Numbered from the stretch's first letter, positions 51,501-59,308 are shown. The stretch: DNA of 64,000 nt from CAWBJP01 sp963789165 (GCA_963789165.1 CAWBJP010000010.1:372001-436000); one strand, 5' to 3'. The notes: generated from the sequence alone by a model not told the origin. Numbers and translations are program-made.

Positions 51501-52667
51501 CGTCGGGCTCATCGACACCGCCCTCGACCTCGTCGGTCCAGCTGCGAGCGCCGAGCGGGCCGAGCTCCTCTCCCTCCAGGCCGCCGCGCTGGCGGTGGGC
51601 GGTGACCACGAGCGCGTGCTGCGGGTCGCCGACGAGGCCGCCGCCATCGCCGCTCGCCTCGACGACGTCGCCCTTCGGGCCCGGATCGGCGTGCGGCATG
51701 TCCTGGCCTGCCTGGTGCCCGACCGCGTCACCGCTCAGGCCTCCGAAAGCACCGACCTCGTGGGCTGGGCCGACGCCACCGGCGACCCGAAGCTCCGCGT
51801 CTTGTCCCGGCGGCCACCTGCCCTGCTGGCGGCGGGCGCCCTCGCCGAGGCGCGACGCCGGACCGCGGAGGCGATGGCGATCGCCGACGAGACCGGCCAA
51901 CTCGGAACTGCGCGCCGTGGCCACCATCTACTACGCCACCGCGATCGACGCCCTGGGTGAGCACCAGGAAGCCGAGCGCCTCATCCAGGCGGGTTTCGAG
52001 CTCGGCCAACAGGCAGACTTCCCCGAGGCCATGCTGTGGTACGTCGGCCAGATGTTCCTGCATTGGACTTTCGAGGGTCAGCCGGAGATGGCCGCCGGCG
52101 TCGCCGCCTCGGCTTCGGACGCATACTCCAGGGTGCCGGCCGTGCGGCGATGTTGGCCCTGGGTCTGGCCCTTGCCGGGCAGGACGAAGAGCTGACCGCT
52201 CTCCTGGCCGGGCACCCTTCCGTCCTCCCCGGGATACCGGTCGATTCTTGTGGCTCTCCAACCACTTCCTCTTCGCCGCCGCCCAGGGCTTCGGGGTGGA
52301 AAACCCGAAGGCGGCCGCCGCTGTCTACGACCGCCTCCTGCCCTACCGATCGCTGCACGCCGCCTACGCCGTCGGCTACCTGGGCCCGGTCGAGGTGGCC
52401 CTCGCCATCGCCGCCCGGGTGATGGGCGACAACGAGGGCGCCCTGGCCCACCACCAGGCGGCGGCGGTCACCATCGAAGCCTGCGGGGCCGCCCGCGCCC
52501 GGGCCCTCAACGGCTACCAGTGGGCGGTGACCCTCCTCGCCCGGGACGCCCCCGGCGACCGCCAGCAGGCAGCCGACATGCTCCAAGAGACGCTGGCCTT
52601 CTGCCGCACCAAGGGCTACGCCACCTTCGAGGGCAAGACCGAGGAACTTCTGACAACGATCCGCTGA
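48570..52667 (+). pseudogene. SARP/BTAD + cyclase + ATPase + TPR regulator broken by about eleven frameshifts
   Basis: The ATG at 48570 opens an intact SARP part: MPVEFRILGPLEVVHQGR, then LRVYMSRLRKSLREADGDG and the BTAD helices. A cyclase domain follows in another frame (VVTFLFTDLVGSTEWLDRL, VKNLGDGLMVAFASP). Then come a P-loop (LGGEPGVGKTRLAAVLAA), LLVLDDLQWAAKPTLLLLRH, and TPR-like helices to LQETLAFCRTKGYATFEGKT. Frame changes are needed near 49360, 49615, 50115, 50315, 51015, 51435, 51480, 51505, 51905, 52145 and 52245. No in-frame nonsense codon interrupts the conserved text, so decay by indels is recent or the indels are sequence errors. It is related to the intact regulator at 23392-26742. 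Confidence 0.8.
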
Positions 52668-52742
52668 ATCGACCCTACGTTGTCGCCTTCGAGCCCGTAT
52701 CGCGTTCCATTGGTGGTCAAACCAGTGGTCAGCATTCAGGAC

Positions 52743-52777
52743 GGCTCCCCAAGATCAAAAAGGCTCCCCAATATCAA
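52743..52777 (+). repeat. Two 16-bp near-identical direct repeats
   Basis: GGCTCCCCAAGATCAA and GGCTCCCCAATATCAA occur 19 bp apart, just beyond the 3' end of the FtsK-like gene. A GTGGTCAAACCAGTGGTCA repeat lies 30 bp further left. They may be protein-binding iterons or junk from the decayed region; I cannot tell. Confidence 0.4.
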
Positions 52778-54429
52778 GAAATGGCCGCTGACCTACACCT
52801 GGACTCGAAGCTCACCCTTCTGACCCACAGTTTGAGGGCGTGGCCGCCGTGGATGATGAAGGCTTCGCCTTGGTGGAGGCGGCGGATGTCGTCGGGATGG
52901 ACGACATAGCGGTTCCCGGCTCGTTGGCTGCCGAGGCCGGTGTGGTCGAGGCTGTGGGTCTGCTCGGTCCGTTCGAGTGTCCATTCGGTGCCGGCCAGGG
53001 CGGCGACGTCATCGGGTTGCTTGAGTTGGTGGACGACGACGGTGCCGACCGTGCCAGCGAGGCGGTTACGGATGGTGTCGTCGGGTCCGAGGCTGGCCCA
53101 GGTCTGGGCGACCAGGACCACGGCGACCCCAAAGCTGCGGACGCGTTCGACAAGGTCGACGGCGGCACCGGGTCGGTCGGAGAGCTTCGAGAACTCGTCC
53201 ACGATTACCAGGGCTTGGCGATCCGAGCTCTTGCGGGCGAGAGCCCAGTGGAGGAGGTCCTCGAGGATGAAGGCCCCGACTTCGGCGGCCTGGTGGCGGT
53301 TCTCGGGCCGACCGACGGGGACGTAGGCGGCCCGGATGTCCTCGTAGGACCAGGCGCCGTCGAGAGTGGCGCCAACGGCCCAGGCGATTCCTTCATAGCG
53401 GGCCCGGACCCCGGCGACGTCCTTGTCGGGGAGCTGGCGGATGGCCTCGACGGCGTCGGGGTCATCGCGCCAGGCCCGCTGCAGGGCCCGCTTGTCGAGG
53501 CGGGTCACGAGCTCGCCGAAGGAGCCCGGTACACGGTCACCGACGGCTCGGCGCAGGACGGTTCGGGCGATGCCTTCGTAGTACGGCTCCGTGAAGACCT
53601 GAGTGGCCAGGAGCCGGTTGACGACCGCTTCCCCGTCCCCCCGCCAACCGTCGAGCGGCTCTCGAGTGCCGTCGCGGGCTTCGATCCCGGCGGCCTCCGC
53701 TAGTGCGAGGAACTGGGAGGCGCTGGTCGGGTCGGCCTTCCCGTCGATCCAGTAGACGTCCCACCCGCCCCGCAGGGCTTCGGCGGCGACGGTGAGGGCG
53801 GTGACGGTCTTGCCCGTGCCGGTCTCCCCCACGATGAGGGCTTGGCGGCGCCAGGCGTCCAGCGGCGGGGCCACCACCGGACGGGCCCGAGATGATATCC
53901 GCCAGCCGGGGACGGCACCGGCGAGGGGCAGGCCGAGAATGGTCCGACCCTCGTGTTCCGGCCACGTGGTGGTGCGCCCGATGGTCCGCTTCGCCTGGGT
54001 ACGGGTGCGGCGGCCATGGCTGAGCTCGCGGTAGTGGCGGGTGACTTCGTGCTCGTTGCGGTAATGCATGAACGCCTGGAGGAGCGGGGCGAACAGGATC
54101 CCGCCGGACAGGCCGAGGGGGGCGAGGGCGACAAGCTCGATAGGCCGAAACGGCTGTTGGGCACGGAGGCGGAGCCAGAACGAGACCACGGTGTGGCGGT
54201 AGGCATCCCACCCCCCGACCACCACGACCAGGCCGGTGAGGACGACGCCGGCGGCGAGAGCGGGCCAGCGCCGCCACCCCCGACTCTCGATGGTCATGGC
54301 GAGCGGGACGGCCACCACCAGCGCGGGTAGGCAGCCCACTACCGCGGCCACCGCCAGGACGGCGAGGATCACGAGTTCGATCTCGTCCAGGCCCGGATCG
54401 GCCGGCCGGGTATCGCGAGGCCGGTTCAC
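52774..54429 (-). CDS. FtsK/TraD-like DNA translocase of the element
   Basis: The GTG at 54429 overlaps the upstream stop (GTGA) and gives 551 residues. Two N-terminal TM helices (IELVILAVLAVAAVVGCLPA and LAAGVVLTGLVVVVGGW) and a third hydrophobic stretch near residue 115 are followed by an ATPase domain with Walker A IVGETGTGKTVTALTVAAEA near residue 202. Walker B is ALVIVDEFSKLSDRPGAA near 410, and VVLVAQTWASLGPDDTIRNR is of TraD/FtsK type. In AICEs a single membrane translocase of this sort moves double-stranded DNA between cells. It is coupled to the replication-relaxation gene. Confidence 0.85.
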   Translation of the reverse strand: MNRPRDTRPADPGLDEIELVILAVLAVAAVVGCLPALVVAVPLAMTIESRGWRRWPALAAGVVLTGLVVVVGGWDAYRHTVVSFWLRLRAQQPFRPIELVALAPLGLSGGILFAPLLQAFMHYRNEHEVTRHYRELSHGRRTRTQAKRTIGRTTTWPEHEGRTILGLPLAGAVPGWRISSRARPVVAPPLDAWRRQALIVGETGTGKTVTALTVAAEALRGGWDVYWIDGKADPTSASQFLALAEAAGIEARDGTREPLDGWRGDGEAVVNRLLATQVFTEPYYEGIARTVLRRAVGDRVPGSFGELVTRLDKRALQRAWRDDPDAVEAIRQLPDKDVAGVRARYEGIAWAVGATLDGAWSYEDIRAAYVPVGRPENRHQAAEVGAFILEDLLHWALARKSSDRQALVIVDEFSKLSDRPGAAVDLVERVRSFGVAVVLVAQTWASLGPDDTIRNRLAGTVGTVVVHQLKQPDDVAALAGTEWTLERTEQTHSLDHTGLGSQRAGNRYVVHPDDIRRLHQGEAFIIHGGHALKLWVRRVSFESRCRSAAIS

Positions 54430-55160
54430 GACGACTCCTTGGGAAGGGCGAAGCCGGTCAGATCCACCAGCTCGACCCGACCGTCTTCTCGCAGGGCCTT
54501 CACTGCGCCTCGGACGGCGGTGGCCACCCGGGCGTCGCCGGTGACATAGAGGACGCGGTCGTACTCGAGGGTGAGACCTCCGACGATGCGCCGCAGCCGC
54601 TCGGCGGCCTTGACGGTCAGTTCGACCTCGACCGCGGTCCGCCGGCCGTCCCGATCGATGTACTCGCCGTCGGCGACGTGGACGTCCGGGGCTGCACGGG
54701 CCCGGTACAGCGCCCGCTCCGGGACCCAGCATCGACCCGAGCTGCGCCGTTCGACCCCGAGGCGGACAAGGGAGACTGCATGCAGGTGGGCAAGCATGCT
54801 CAGCGCCGGGGTTCGGCAGCGATAACCGTCAAGGACGAGACGGAGCCCTTCCCGGGTCGGCCACACCACCGTCTCGGCGCCAACGAAGAAGCGGCGCTGA
54901 TGCACGAGGCCGGCGCGGCGCCACCGGTCGATGACCTGACGGGTCCGCCCCTCGCTCAGCGGCCGGTTTCCGCCGAGGAGCCACCGGATCACGTCGGCCC
55001 GCACGGCGAACTGCTCGCCGACCCAGCGGAGCACGGTCACATCCCGTTCCGTAACCAGAACGCCTTTGGGCCCAACCCGTCCCTTCTTAACCCCGCCCTC
55101 GTTCTTTGCCGTTCCTCCATCGTCCTCGTCCCACAACGACGGAACACCCGTCACCGCCAT
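54426..55160 (-). CDS. Replication-relaxation family protein
   Basis: This 244-residue Replic_Relax-family protein has an N-terminal winged-helix part: LVTERDVTVLRWVGEQFAVR, then RTRQVIDRWRRAGLVHQRRF. The core has TREGLRLVLDGYRCRTPALS, LAHLHAVSLVRLGVERRSSG and RTAVEVELTVKAAERLRRIV, where Asp/Glu pairs resemble a nuclease-like fold. These proteins are found in AICEs and linear plasmids and are thought to act in replication or DNA processing. It is the first gene of a two-gene leftward operon with the translocase. The long palindrome lies about 100 bp upstream of its start. Confidence 0.82.
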   Translation of the reverse strand: MAVTGVPSLWDEDDGGTAKNEGGVKKGRVGPKGVLVTERDVTVLRWVGEQFAVRADVIRWLLGGNRPLSEGRTRQVIDRWRRAGLVHQRRFFVGAETVVWPTREGLRLVLDGYRCRTPALSMLAHLHAVSLVRLGVERRSSGRCWVPERALYRARAAPDVHVADGEYIDRDGRRTAVEVELTVKAAERLRRIVGGLTLEYDRVLYVTGDARVATAVRGAVKALREDGRVELVDLTGFALPKESS

Positions 55161-55259
55161 CTGTCTTTTTCCTTCCTGTCTCGGGAACGCCGTCTTTCAC
55201 ACCCCTCTTTTGCCTTTGCCTCCGCACCCCCGCCTGCCCCTTCACCCCAACTCAAGCCA

Positions 55260-55366
55260 CCGCCCGCCGCCACCCATTCGCCCCGTAGCAGCGCTGACCA
55301 CCGGACCACGAAGTGGGGGGGTGGTCAGCGCTGCGGAGGGGCGAACCCCCATATGGCGGCGGGCGG
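55260..55366. repeat. Long inverted repeat, candidate origin (ori/oriT) of the element
   Basis: The inner arms are perfect (GCAGCGCTGACCACC at 55288-55302 and its complement at 55320-55334) around a 17-base loop that itself contains CCAC-GAA-GTGG. Pairing continues outward with TTCGCCCC/GGGGCGAA and CCGCCCGCCGCCA/TGGCGGCGGGCGG. The arms are about 43-47 bp in total with short mismatches. It sits in the only gene-free gap (55161-55486) between the replication-relaxation operon and the HTH genes. A further partial copy (GCGCTGACC) is at 55369. An origin or transfer site is inferred from location and symmetry. Confidence 0.6.
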
Positions 55367-55486
55367 GGCGCTGACCAGGGAAAACGAGGCCGCGACCCCA
55401 TACAGCAACCCGTACTGAAACCCGGCCGGCAACCAGGGCCGCCCAAGATGGCCCGGCACCCCACCTGTCGCGTGCCCTTGCCGGCC

Positions 55487-55849
55487 TCAATGCGAGGACG
55501 CCTCCCGGTCGGGACGGTCAAGGAACTGAATCCCGGCGACGTCGAGCCGGAGCCGATAGGTCGGCACCCGGAAGGCATGCTGCGGCTCCTCGTCCTGTAT
55601 CCGTTCCAGCACTCCGGCCCGCACCAACTCGCCGACCCGCCGGCCGACGGTGTCCTTGGACAGGCCCACCCGGCGAGCCACCGTCCGGTACCCGACGGTG
55701 ATCACCGTTCCCGCGGGAACCGACTCGCTGTGGGCGAGCAGGTCGAGGAGCACGAGAAAGCCTTCGGCGCCGAGCCGGTAGGCGAGCCCCTGGGCCCGGG
55801 GGCCGAGCGCGATGGCGTCCCCTCGTCGGGGACCCGGCAACATCACCAC
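55487..55849 (-). CDS. Winged-HTH DNA-binding protein of the element
   Basis: This 120-residue protein has a GntR/MarR-like winged helix: EGFLVLLDLLAHSESVPAG, ITVGYRTVARRVGLSKDTVG and RRVGELVRAGVLERIQDEEP. The C-terminal tail reads FRVPTYRLRLDVAGIQFLDR. Its ATG region overlaps the end of the Xis-like gene by 7 bp, so the two are coupled. It may regulate the neighbouring replication and transfer genes across the palindrome. No ligand domain is present. Confidence 0.78.
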   Translation of the reverse strand: MVMLPGPRRGDAIALGPRAQGLAYRLGAEGFLVLLDLLAHSESVPAGTVITVGYRTVARRVGLSKDTVGRRVGELVRAGVLERIQDEEPQHAFRVPTYRLRLDVAGIQFLDRPDREASSH

Positions 55850-56070
55850 GCCTCCTTTCCGGGCGGCTCGGCGAGCGAGCTGAGCCGAACGAGCGCCGTC
55901 TTCGGCACCCGCAGGCGCCGACCCAGCATCACCACCGGCAGGCCCTGGCGCCCGCCAGTGGCGCGGTATACCCTCGTCAACTCGTAGGCCTGGCTGCGGC
56001 CCAACCGCAGCACCGTGGCTGCCTCCTCTACCGTCAAGAAATCAGGAAGCTCGGCGAGCAGCACTGGCAT
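55843..56070 (-). CDS. Excisionase-like (MerR/AlpA-type HTH) protein
   Basis: The ATG at 56070, preceded by GCGGGAG, gives a 75-residue protein with the excisionase-type helix-turn-helix LPDFLTVEEAATVLRLGRSQ, AYELTRVYRATGGRQGLPVV and the wing LGRRLRVPKTALVRLSSL. Small proteins of this type act as Xis or replication activators in AICEs. It diverges from the XRE-integrase operon, so the 122-bp gap probably holds the switch for excision and maintenance. Confidence 0.82.
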   Translation of the reverse strand: MPVLLAELPDFLTVEEAATVLRLGRSQAYELTRVYRATGGRQGLPVVMLGRRLRVPKTALVRLSSLAEPPGKEAW

Positions 56071-56091
56071 CACGCTCCCGCTAGAATGACA

Positions 56092-56120
56092 TTTACACGA
56101 TTCTGATTCGCATGTAGTAT
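56092..56120 (+). promoter_or_regulatory. Sigma70-type promoter for the XRE-integrase operon
   Basis: TTTACA (56092-56097) and TAGTAT (56115-56120) are separated by exactly 17 bp, in AT-rich sequence unusual for this window. They lie 73 bp upstream of the XRE start and divergent from the Xis-like gene. Between the boxes is a GATTCTGATTC repeat, a possible regulator site. Confidence 0.6.
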
Positions 56121-56192
56121 GGGTCCGGTTGAGGGCGAAGCGCAAGCGTGTAATTCACAGGCGCTGTCCCGGAGTTGCGACAGGAGGCCCAC

Positions 56193-57365
56193 ATGGCGAG
56201 AGGCAAACCCCGCGACGGGCTGCCCACCTGGACCCCCAACCAGATCGTCGCCGCCAACCTGGCCCGGATCCGGCAACGCCGGGACTGGACCCAGGCCCAG
56301 ACCGCCCGGGAACTCTCGGCCGTGTCCCCCAAGCCGTGGAGCGAAGCCACCGTGGCCCACGCCGAGCGGTCCGTGACGGGCAACCGCATCCGCGAGTTCA
56401 CCGCCGACGATCTGATCGCCTTCGCCCGCACGTTCGACGTCCCCGTCCTCTACTTCCTCACCCCGCCGCCCCGGCTCTTCGTCAGCGTTCCCGACTCACC
56501 ACGCTTCGGCGTCACCGCCGCCGAGATGCTCCACGCCGTCCTGGGCCGGCCCGACAATCTCGCCGAATGGGAGACCCTCCTCGACGAATGGACCGTCGAG
56601 CCCGACGACCAGATGCCCTTCCCCCTCAACGCCGCCAAACGCGAGGAGGTCCGGGCCACCGCCCAGGAGATCGCCCTCATCCGCGCCCACCACCTCGTCC
56701 GCAAATACTTCGAAGGCACCGACCTCCTCCAGCTCCGCGCGACCCTCCTCGGCCTCGCCGACCTCGCCCTCGCCGTCGAGCAGCACGAAGCCCTCACCGA
56801 GCTCGACGAAGAGGACTACGTCGCTCGCCTGGAGCAGAACAGGGCCCGGAGCGCGAAGGGCCGCCGCCTCCCGGACGGGCGGCGCGGCGAGCGAGCAGGG
56901 GACGAGTCAACGCACACAGACCAGGAAACCGTGAGGCCCGGGCGTGGGCGAGGAGCGAGTACGCGCCGTTCCCTCGGCCTGAGCCCCGGCAAGCTCCACC
57001 GGCGAACACGTCCCACCGAAGGAGGGTCGTCATGCGGGGTCACATCCGGAAGCACGGCAGCGGGTGGGCGGTGGTCATCGACCTCGGCCGCCACGTGGCC
57101 TGCCAGGTATGCGAGCACTGCAGCCATCGGTTCTGGCTCGGCCGGAAGCCGCTGTCCGGTTGCCCGGACTGCGGCGGCTCCCTCTTCGACAGCGAGGCGC
57201 GCCGGCAGCAGTGGTACCGGGGTTTCGCGACGCGGCGGGAGGCGGAACGGGCCCGCACCGAGCTGCTCGGCCGGCTGGACGCCGGCGCCTACGTGTCGCC
57301 CACGAAACAGACCCTCGCCCGCTTCCTGCTCGACGACTGGCTCCCGGCCAAGGAGGCCACTCTGA
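56193..57365 (+). CDS. XRE-family regulator; C-terminal 110 codons overlap the integrase gene
   Basis: The ATG at 56193 follows AGGAGG. Residues about 10-75 form an XRE helix-turn-helix: NQIVAANLARIRQRRDWTQA, QTARELSAVSPKPWSEATVA and RIREFTADDLIAFARTFDVP. Then comes a helical region with RATAQEIALIRAHHLVRKYF and EQHEALTELDEEDYVARLEQ. That would be a natural end near residue 220. Beyond it the frame runs as Arg/Gly-rich text for 334 bp into the integrase gene in another frame. Frame +1 has a stop at 56932-56934, so a one-base indel near 56850-56930 could have removed the true end. It probably regulates integration or maintenance. Confidence 0.7.
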   Translation: MARGKPRDGLPTWTPNQIVAANLARIRQRRDWTQAQTARELSAVSPKPWSEATVAHAERSVTGNRIREFTADDLIAFARTFDVPVLYFLTPPPRLFVSVPDSPRFGVTAAEMLHAVLGRPDNLAEWETLLDEWTVEPDDQMPFPLNAAKREEVRATAQEIALIRAHHLVRKYFEGTDLLQLRATLLGLADLALAVEQHEALTELDEEDYVARLEQNRARSAKGRRLPDGRRGERAGDESTHTDQETVRPGRGRGASTRRSLGLSPGKLHRRTRPTEGGSSCGVTSGSTAAGGRWSSTSAATWPARYASTAAIGSGSAGSRCPVARTAAAPSSTARRAGSSGTGVSRRGGRRNGPAPSCSAGWTPAPTCRPRNRPSPASCSTTGSRPRRPL

Positions 57366-58267
57366 AGCCGAGCACCCTGGCCGCCTACCGCATGTACTGC
57401 CGGGTCTACATCAAGGGGAGCGGGATCGGCTCGGTTCCCCTGGCGCAGGTGGACGGACCCCGGATGACCGCCTTCTACGCCGATCTCCTCGCCAACGGCC
57501 GGCGCCAGACCGAGGGCGGCCTGAGCGCCAAGACCGTGCGCAACATCCACGGCATGCTCCACAAGGCGCTGGCCGACGCCGTCCGGTGGGGACGGGCGGT
57601 GCGCAACGCCGCCGACGCGGCCGACCAGCCGAGGAAGCCATCCCCGGAGATGAAGGTGTGGACCCCTGAGGAGATGCGCTCCTTCCTCCAGCATGTGTGT
57701 GACGACCGCTATTTCGCCGCCTGGCAGCTGCTCGCCACGACGGGGATGCGCCGGGGCGAGCTCCTCGGCCTGCGCTGGGCCGACGTCGATCTCGAGCGCG
57801 GCTCGCTCACCATCCTGCAGGTCCGCACCGCCGTCAATTACGCCGTCGAGACCGGCACTCCCAAGACCGACAAGGGAAGCCGGACGATCGCCCTCGACCC
57901 CGCGACCCTCACTGCCCTGCGCACACATCGGCTGCGCCAGAACGAGGAGCGCCTGGCCTGGGGCGGCGCCTGGACGGAAACAGGCCTCGTCTTCGTCGGG
58001 TCCAACGGCTCCGCCATCCACCCCCAGCGGCTCTCCCAGTGGTTCGCCCAACACGTCCGCCGCTCCGGACTCCCCCGAGTCAGGCTTCACGATGTCCGGC
58101 ATTCCTACGCGACCGCGGTGATCCGGGCCGGGGTTCCCATCAAGGTGGTGAGCCAACGGATCGGCCATGCCAACCCGACGATCACGCTGACCACCTACCA
58201 GCACGTCCTCCCCGGCGACGACGAGCAAGCCGCCATCATCGGGGCCCGGGCGATTCTCGGGTACTGA
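57032..58267 (+). CDS. Tyrosine site-specific integrase
   Basis: The ATG at 57032 follows AAGGAGG and gives 411 residues. The N-terminus MRGHIRKHGSGWAVVIDLGR is an arm-binding AP2-like domain into which a four-Cys zinc ribbon is set (VACQVCEHCSHRFWLG, SGCPDCGGSLFDS). The SAM-like core binds att DNA (STLAAYRMYCRVYIKGSGIG). The catalytic domain has the first Arg in TTGMRRGELLGLRWADVDLE, Lys in the GTPKTDKGSRT region, HxxR in LHDVRHSYATAVIRAGVP, the late His in RIGHANPTITLTTYQHVLPG and the Tyr nucleophile in TYQH. All active-site residues are present. It lies 0.9 kb from attR at tRNA-Leu. Confidence 0.95.
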   Translation: MRGHIRKHGSGWAVVIDLGRHVACQVCEHCSHRFWLGRKPLSGCPDCGGSLFDSEARRQQWYRGFATRREAERARTELLGRLDAGAYVSPTKQTLARFLLDDWLPAKEATLKPSTLAAYRMYCRVYIKGSGIGSVPLAQVDGPRMTAFYADLLANGRRQTEGGLSAKTVRNIHGMLHKALADAVRWGRAVRNAADAADQPRKPSPEMKVWTPEEMRSFLQHVCDDRYFAAWQLLATTGMRRGELLGLRWADVDLERGSLTILQVRTAVNYAVETGTPKTDKGSRTIALDPATLTALRTHRLRQNEERLAWGGAWTETGLVFVGSNGSAIHPQRLSQWFAQHVRRSGLPRVRLHDVRHSYATAVIRAGVPIKVVSQRIGHANPTITLTTYQHVLPGDDEQAAIIGARAILGY

Positions 58268-58394
58268 ACAACTTTCCGAACCGCGGCGAGCCACCGGATC
58301 GATCACGCTCGACTGGGGACCCGGTTGGTCCAAGGGGTGTGGCGCTGTCGACCCCGACGAAGGAGGGCGCATCGCCGGTATCATTGAGCACACA

Positions 58395-58613
58395 ATGCCC
58401 AACGCTCGGAACCGAACGATCGTCATCAAAGACGCCCACGCGGAGGTCACGCGCCTGCGCGGCATCCTCGACGCTTTCGAGGCCCGGTACGACCGAGCTT
58501 CCGAGGACCTCGCAGGTGCGTTCCTAGACGACGACGGGAACCTCGTCGAGAGCCCTGAGTTCCACGAGTGGGACACCGCCTACGCCACCTGGCGGGCCCT
58601 CACGCGCGTCTGA
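58395..58613 (+). CDS. Small protein of unknown function (72 aa)
   Basis: It starts MPNARNRTIVIKDAHAEVTR and continues as one amphipathic helix (LRGILDAFEARYDRASEDLA) with an acidic end. No HTH is recognised. It lies 4 bp before the next gene in the same direction, inside the right end of the element. A small helical protein followed closely by a 131-residue protein resembles a toxin-antitoxin layout, but neither family is established here. Confidence 0.55.
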   Translation: MPNARNRTIVIKDAHAEVTRLRGILDAFEARYDRASEDLAGAFLDDDGNLVESPEFHEWDTAYATWRALTRV

Positions 58614-58617
58614 AGCG

Positions 58618-59013
58618 GTGCTTCCTCCGCACATCCGGCGTCCCGCCGACGCCGTGTTTTGGATCGATGCCTGGCTCGTGAGCCTCGGCGGTGAGATCGT
58701 TCCGGGGGAGTACGAAGGCGTCTCTGTCATCGAGTCCGCCCCCGCTGTGGTCATCGCAGTTCAGGTTGGCGAGCTTCGCCTCCGATTCAACGACGGGTCG
58801 GAGCTGGCCGTCAACGTGCGCCTCGATTCCAACCTCGGCGTGATCAAGTACACCTTCGACCTCATCGAGTCGGGCGGCTTGCGCAGATGGGGATGGCACG
58901 GCCATCAGGAACCCAAGGCCGGCTTCCACCACCTCCACCTTCCTGGGCGCCACCCCGAACCCGCTCCCCCGGCGACCTTCGAAGCCGTGCGGGAGCGGCT
59001 CGTCGGCCCATGA
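58618..59013 (+). CDS. Protein of unknown function, possible TumE/DUF6516-like
   Basis: The GTG start gives 131 residues: VFWIDAWLVSLGGEIVPGEY, VVIAVQVGELRLRFNDGSEL, a basic-aromatic stretch RRWGWHGHQEP and GFHHLHLPGRHPEPAPPA. The beta-rich body and a HHxHLPG motif near the C-terminus recall DUF6516/TumE-type toxins, though the match is partial. It ends 160 bp before the intact tRNA-Leu, the usual place for accessory cargo. The role is unproven. Confidence 0.5.
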   Translation: MLPPHIRRPADAVFWIDAWLVSLGGEIVPGEYEGVSVIESAPAVVIAVQVGELRLRFNDGSELAVNVRLDSNLGVIKYTFDLIESGGLRRWGWHGHQEPKAGFHHLHLPGRHPEPAPPATFEAVRERLVGP

Positions 59014-59091
59014 ACCGGGTCCAGATGCAAGCGCAACGGTCGCCTGATCCGCTGCGGCGCGGCGCATCCTCCGAGGGGCTCCGGTGATTTT

Positions 59092-59110
59092 GGTTTGCAG
59101 ATGGTTTGCA
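59092..59110 (+). repeat. GGTTTGCA direct repeat near attR
   Basis: GGTTTGCA, GAT, GGTTTGCA lie 65 bp inside attR, matching 47604-47622 near attL. The pair of sites at equal orientation near each element end fits integrase arm sites. The TAAAAC box at about 59152 may be the -10 of the tRNA promoter that the element supplies. Confidence 0.6.
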
Positions 59111-59175
59111 AACGGCGGGAAGTGCGACGCCGGCAAGGCACCGAGATGAGGTAAAACAGCAGGTCACAGAGACCA

Positions 59176-59218
59176 GCGAGCGTGGCGGAACTGGAAGACG
59201 CGCCGGGTTTAGGTCCCG
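59176..59218 (+). repeat. attR: element-derived 5' half of tRNA-Leu
   Basis: This 43-bp segment is identical to 47447-47489. Identity begins at the first base of the tRNA and ends in the 3' side of the anticodon stem, so the element carries the 5' half and restores the gene after integration. The distance between the two copies is 11,729 bp. Confidence 0.85.
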
Positions 59219-59259
59219 GTACCCGAAAGGGTGTGGGAGTTCGAGTCTCCCCGCTCGCA
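59176..59259 (+). tRNA. tRNA-Leu (anticodon UAG), intact
   Basis: The acceptor strands GCGAGCG (59176-59182) and CGCTCGC (59252-59258) pair perfectly. The anticodon arm is CCGGG-TTTAGGT-CCCGG with anticodon TAG, then a long variable arm (TACCCGAAAGGGTG), a T-arm GGGAG-TTCGAGT-CTCCC, and discriminator A followed by CC, so the final CCA is not fully encoded. The 84-nt length and long variable arm fit leucine. Its 5' 43 bp come from the element and its 3' part from the host. Confidence 0.93.
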
Positions 59260-59308
59260 CCGGCGTTGGCCTCGTTACTGTCACACCTAGTCGGGATGAT
59301 GGGTGTCG

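Larger units (their letters stand above)
47447..59218. mobile_element. Integrated AICE-like element at tRNA-Leu(UAG)
   Basis: The element is bounded by identical 43-bp copies of the 5' half of tRNA-Leu, and a tyrosine integrase gene lies next to the right copy. Inside are an Xis-like HTH, an XRE regulator, a winged-HTH protein, a replication-relaxation protein, an FtsK/TraD-like ATPase, a long palindrome and cargo. This set (Int, Xis, Rep/relaxation, one FtsK-type translocase) is the minimum of an actinomycete integrative and conjugative element moving double-stranded DNA. There is no T4SS. The 11.7-kb size is typical. Transfer ability is untested and the largest cargo gene is broken. Confidence 0.82.
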
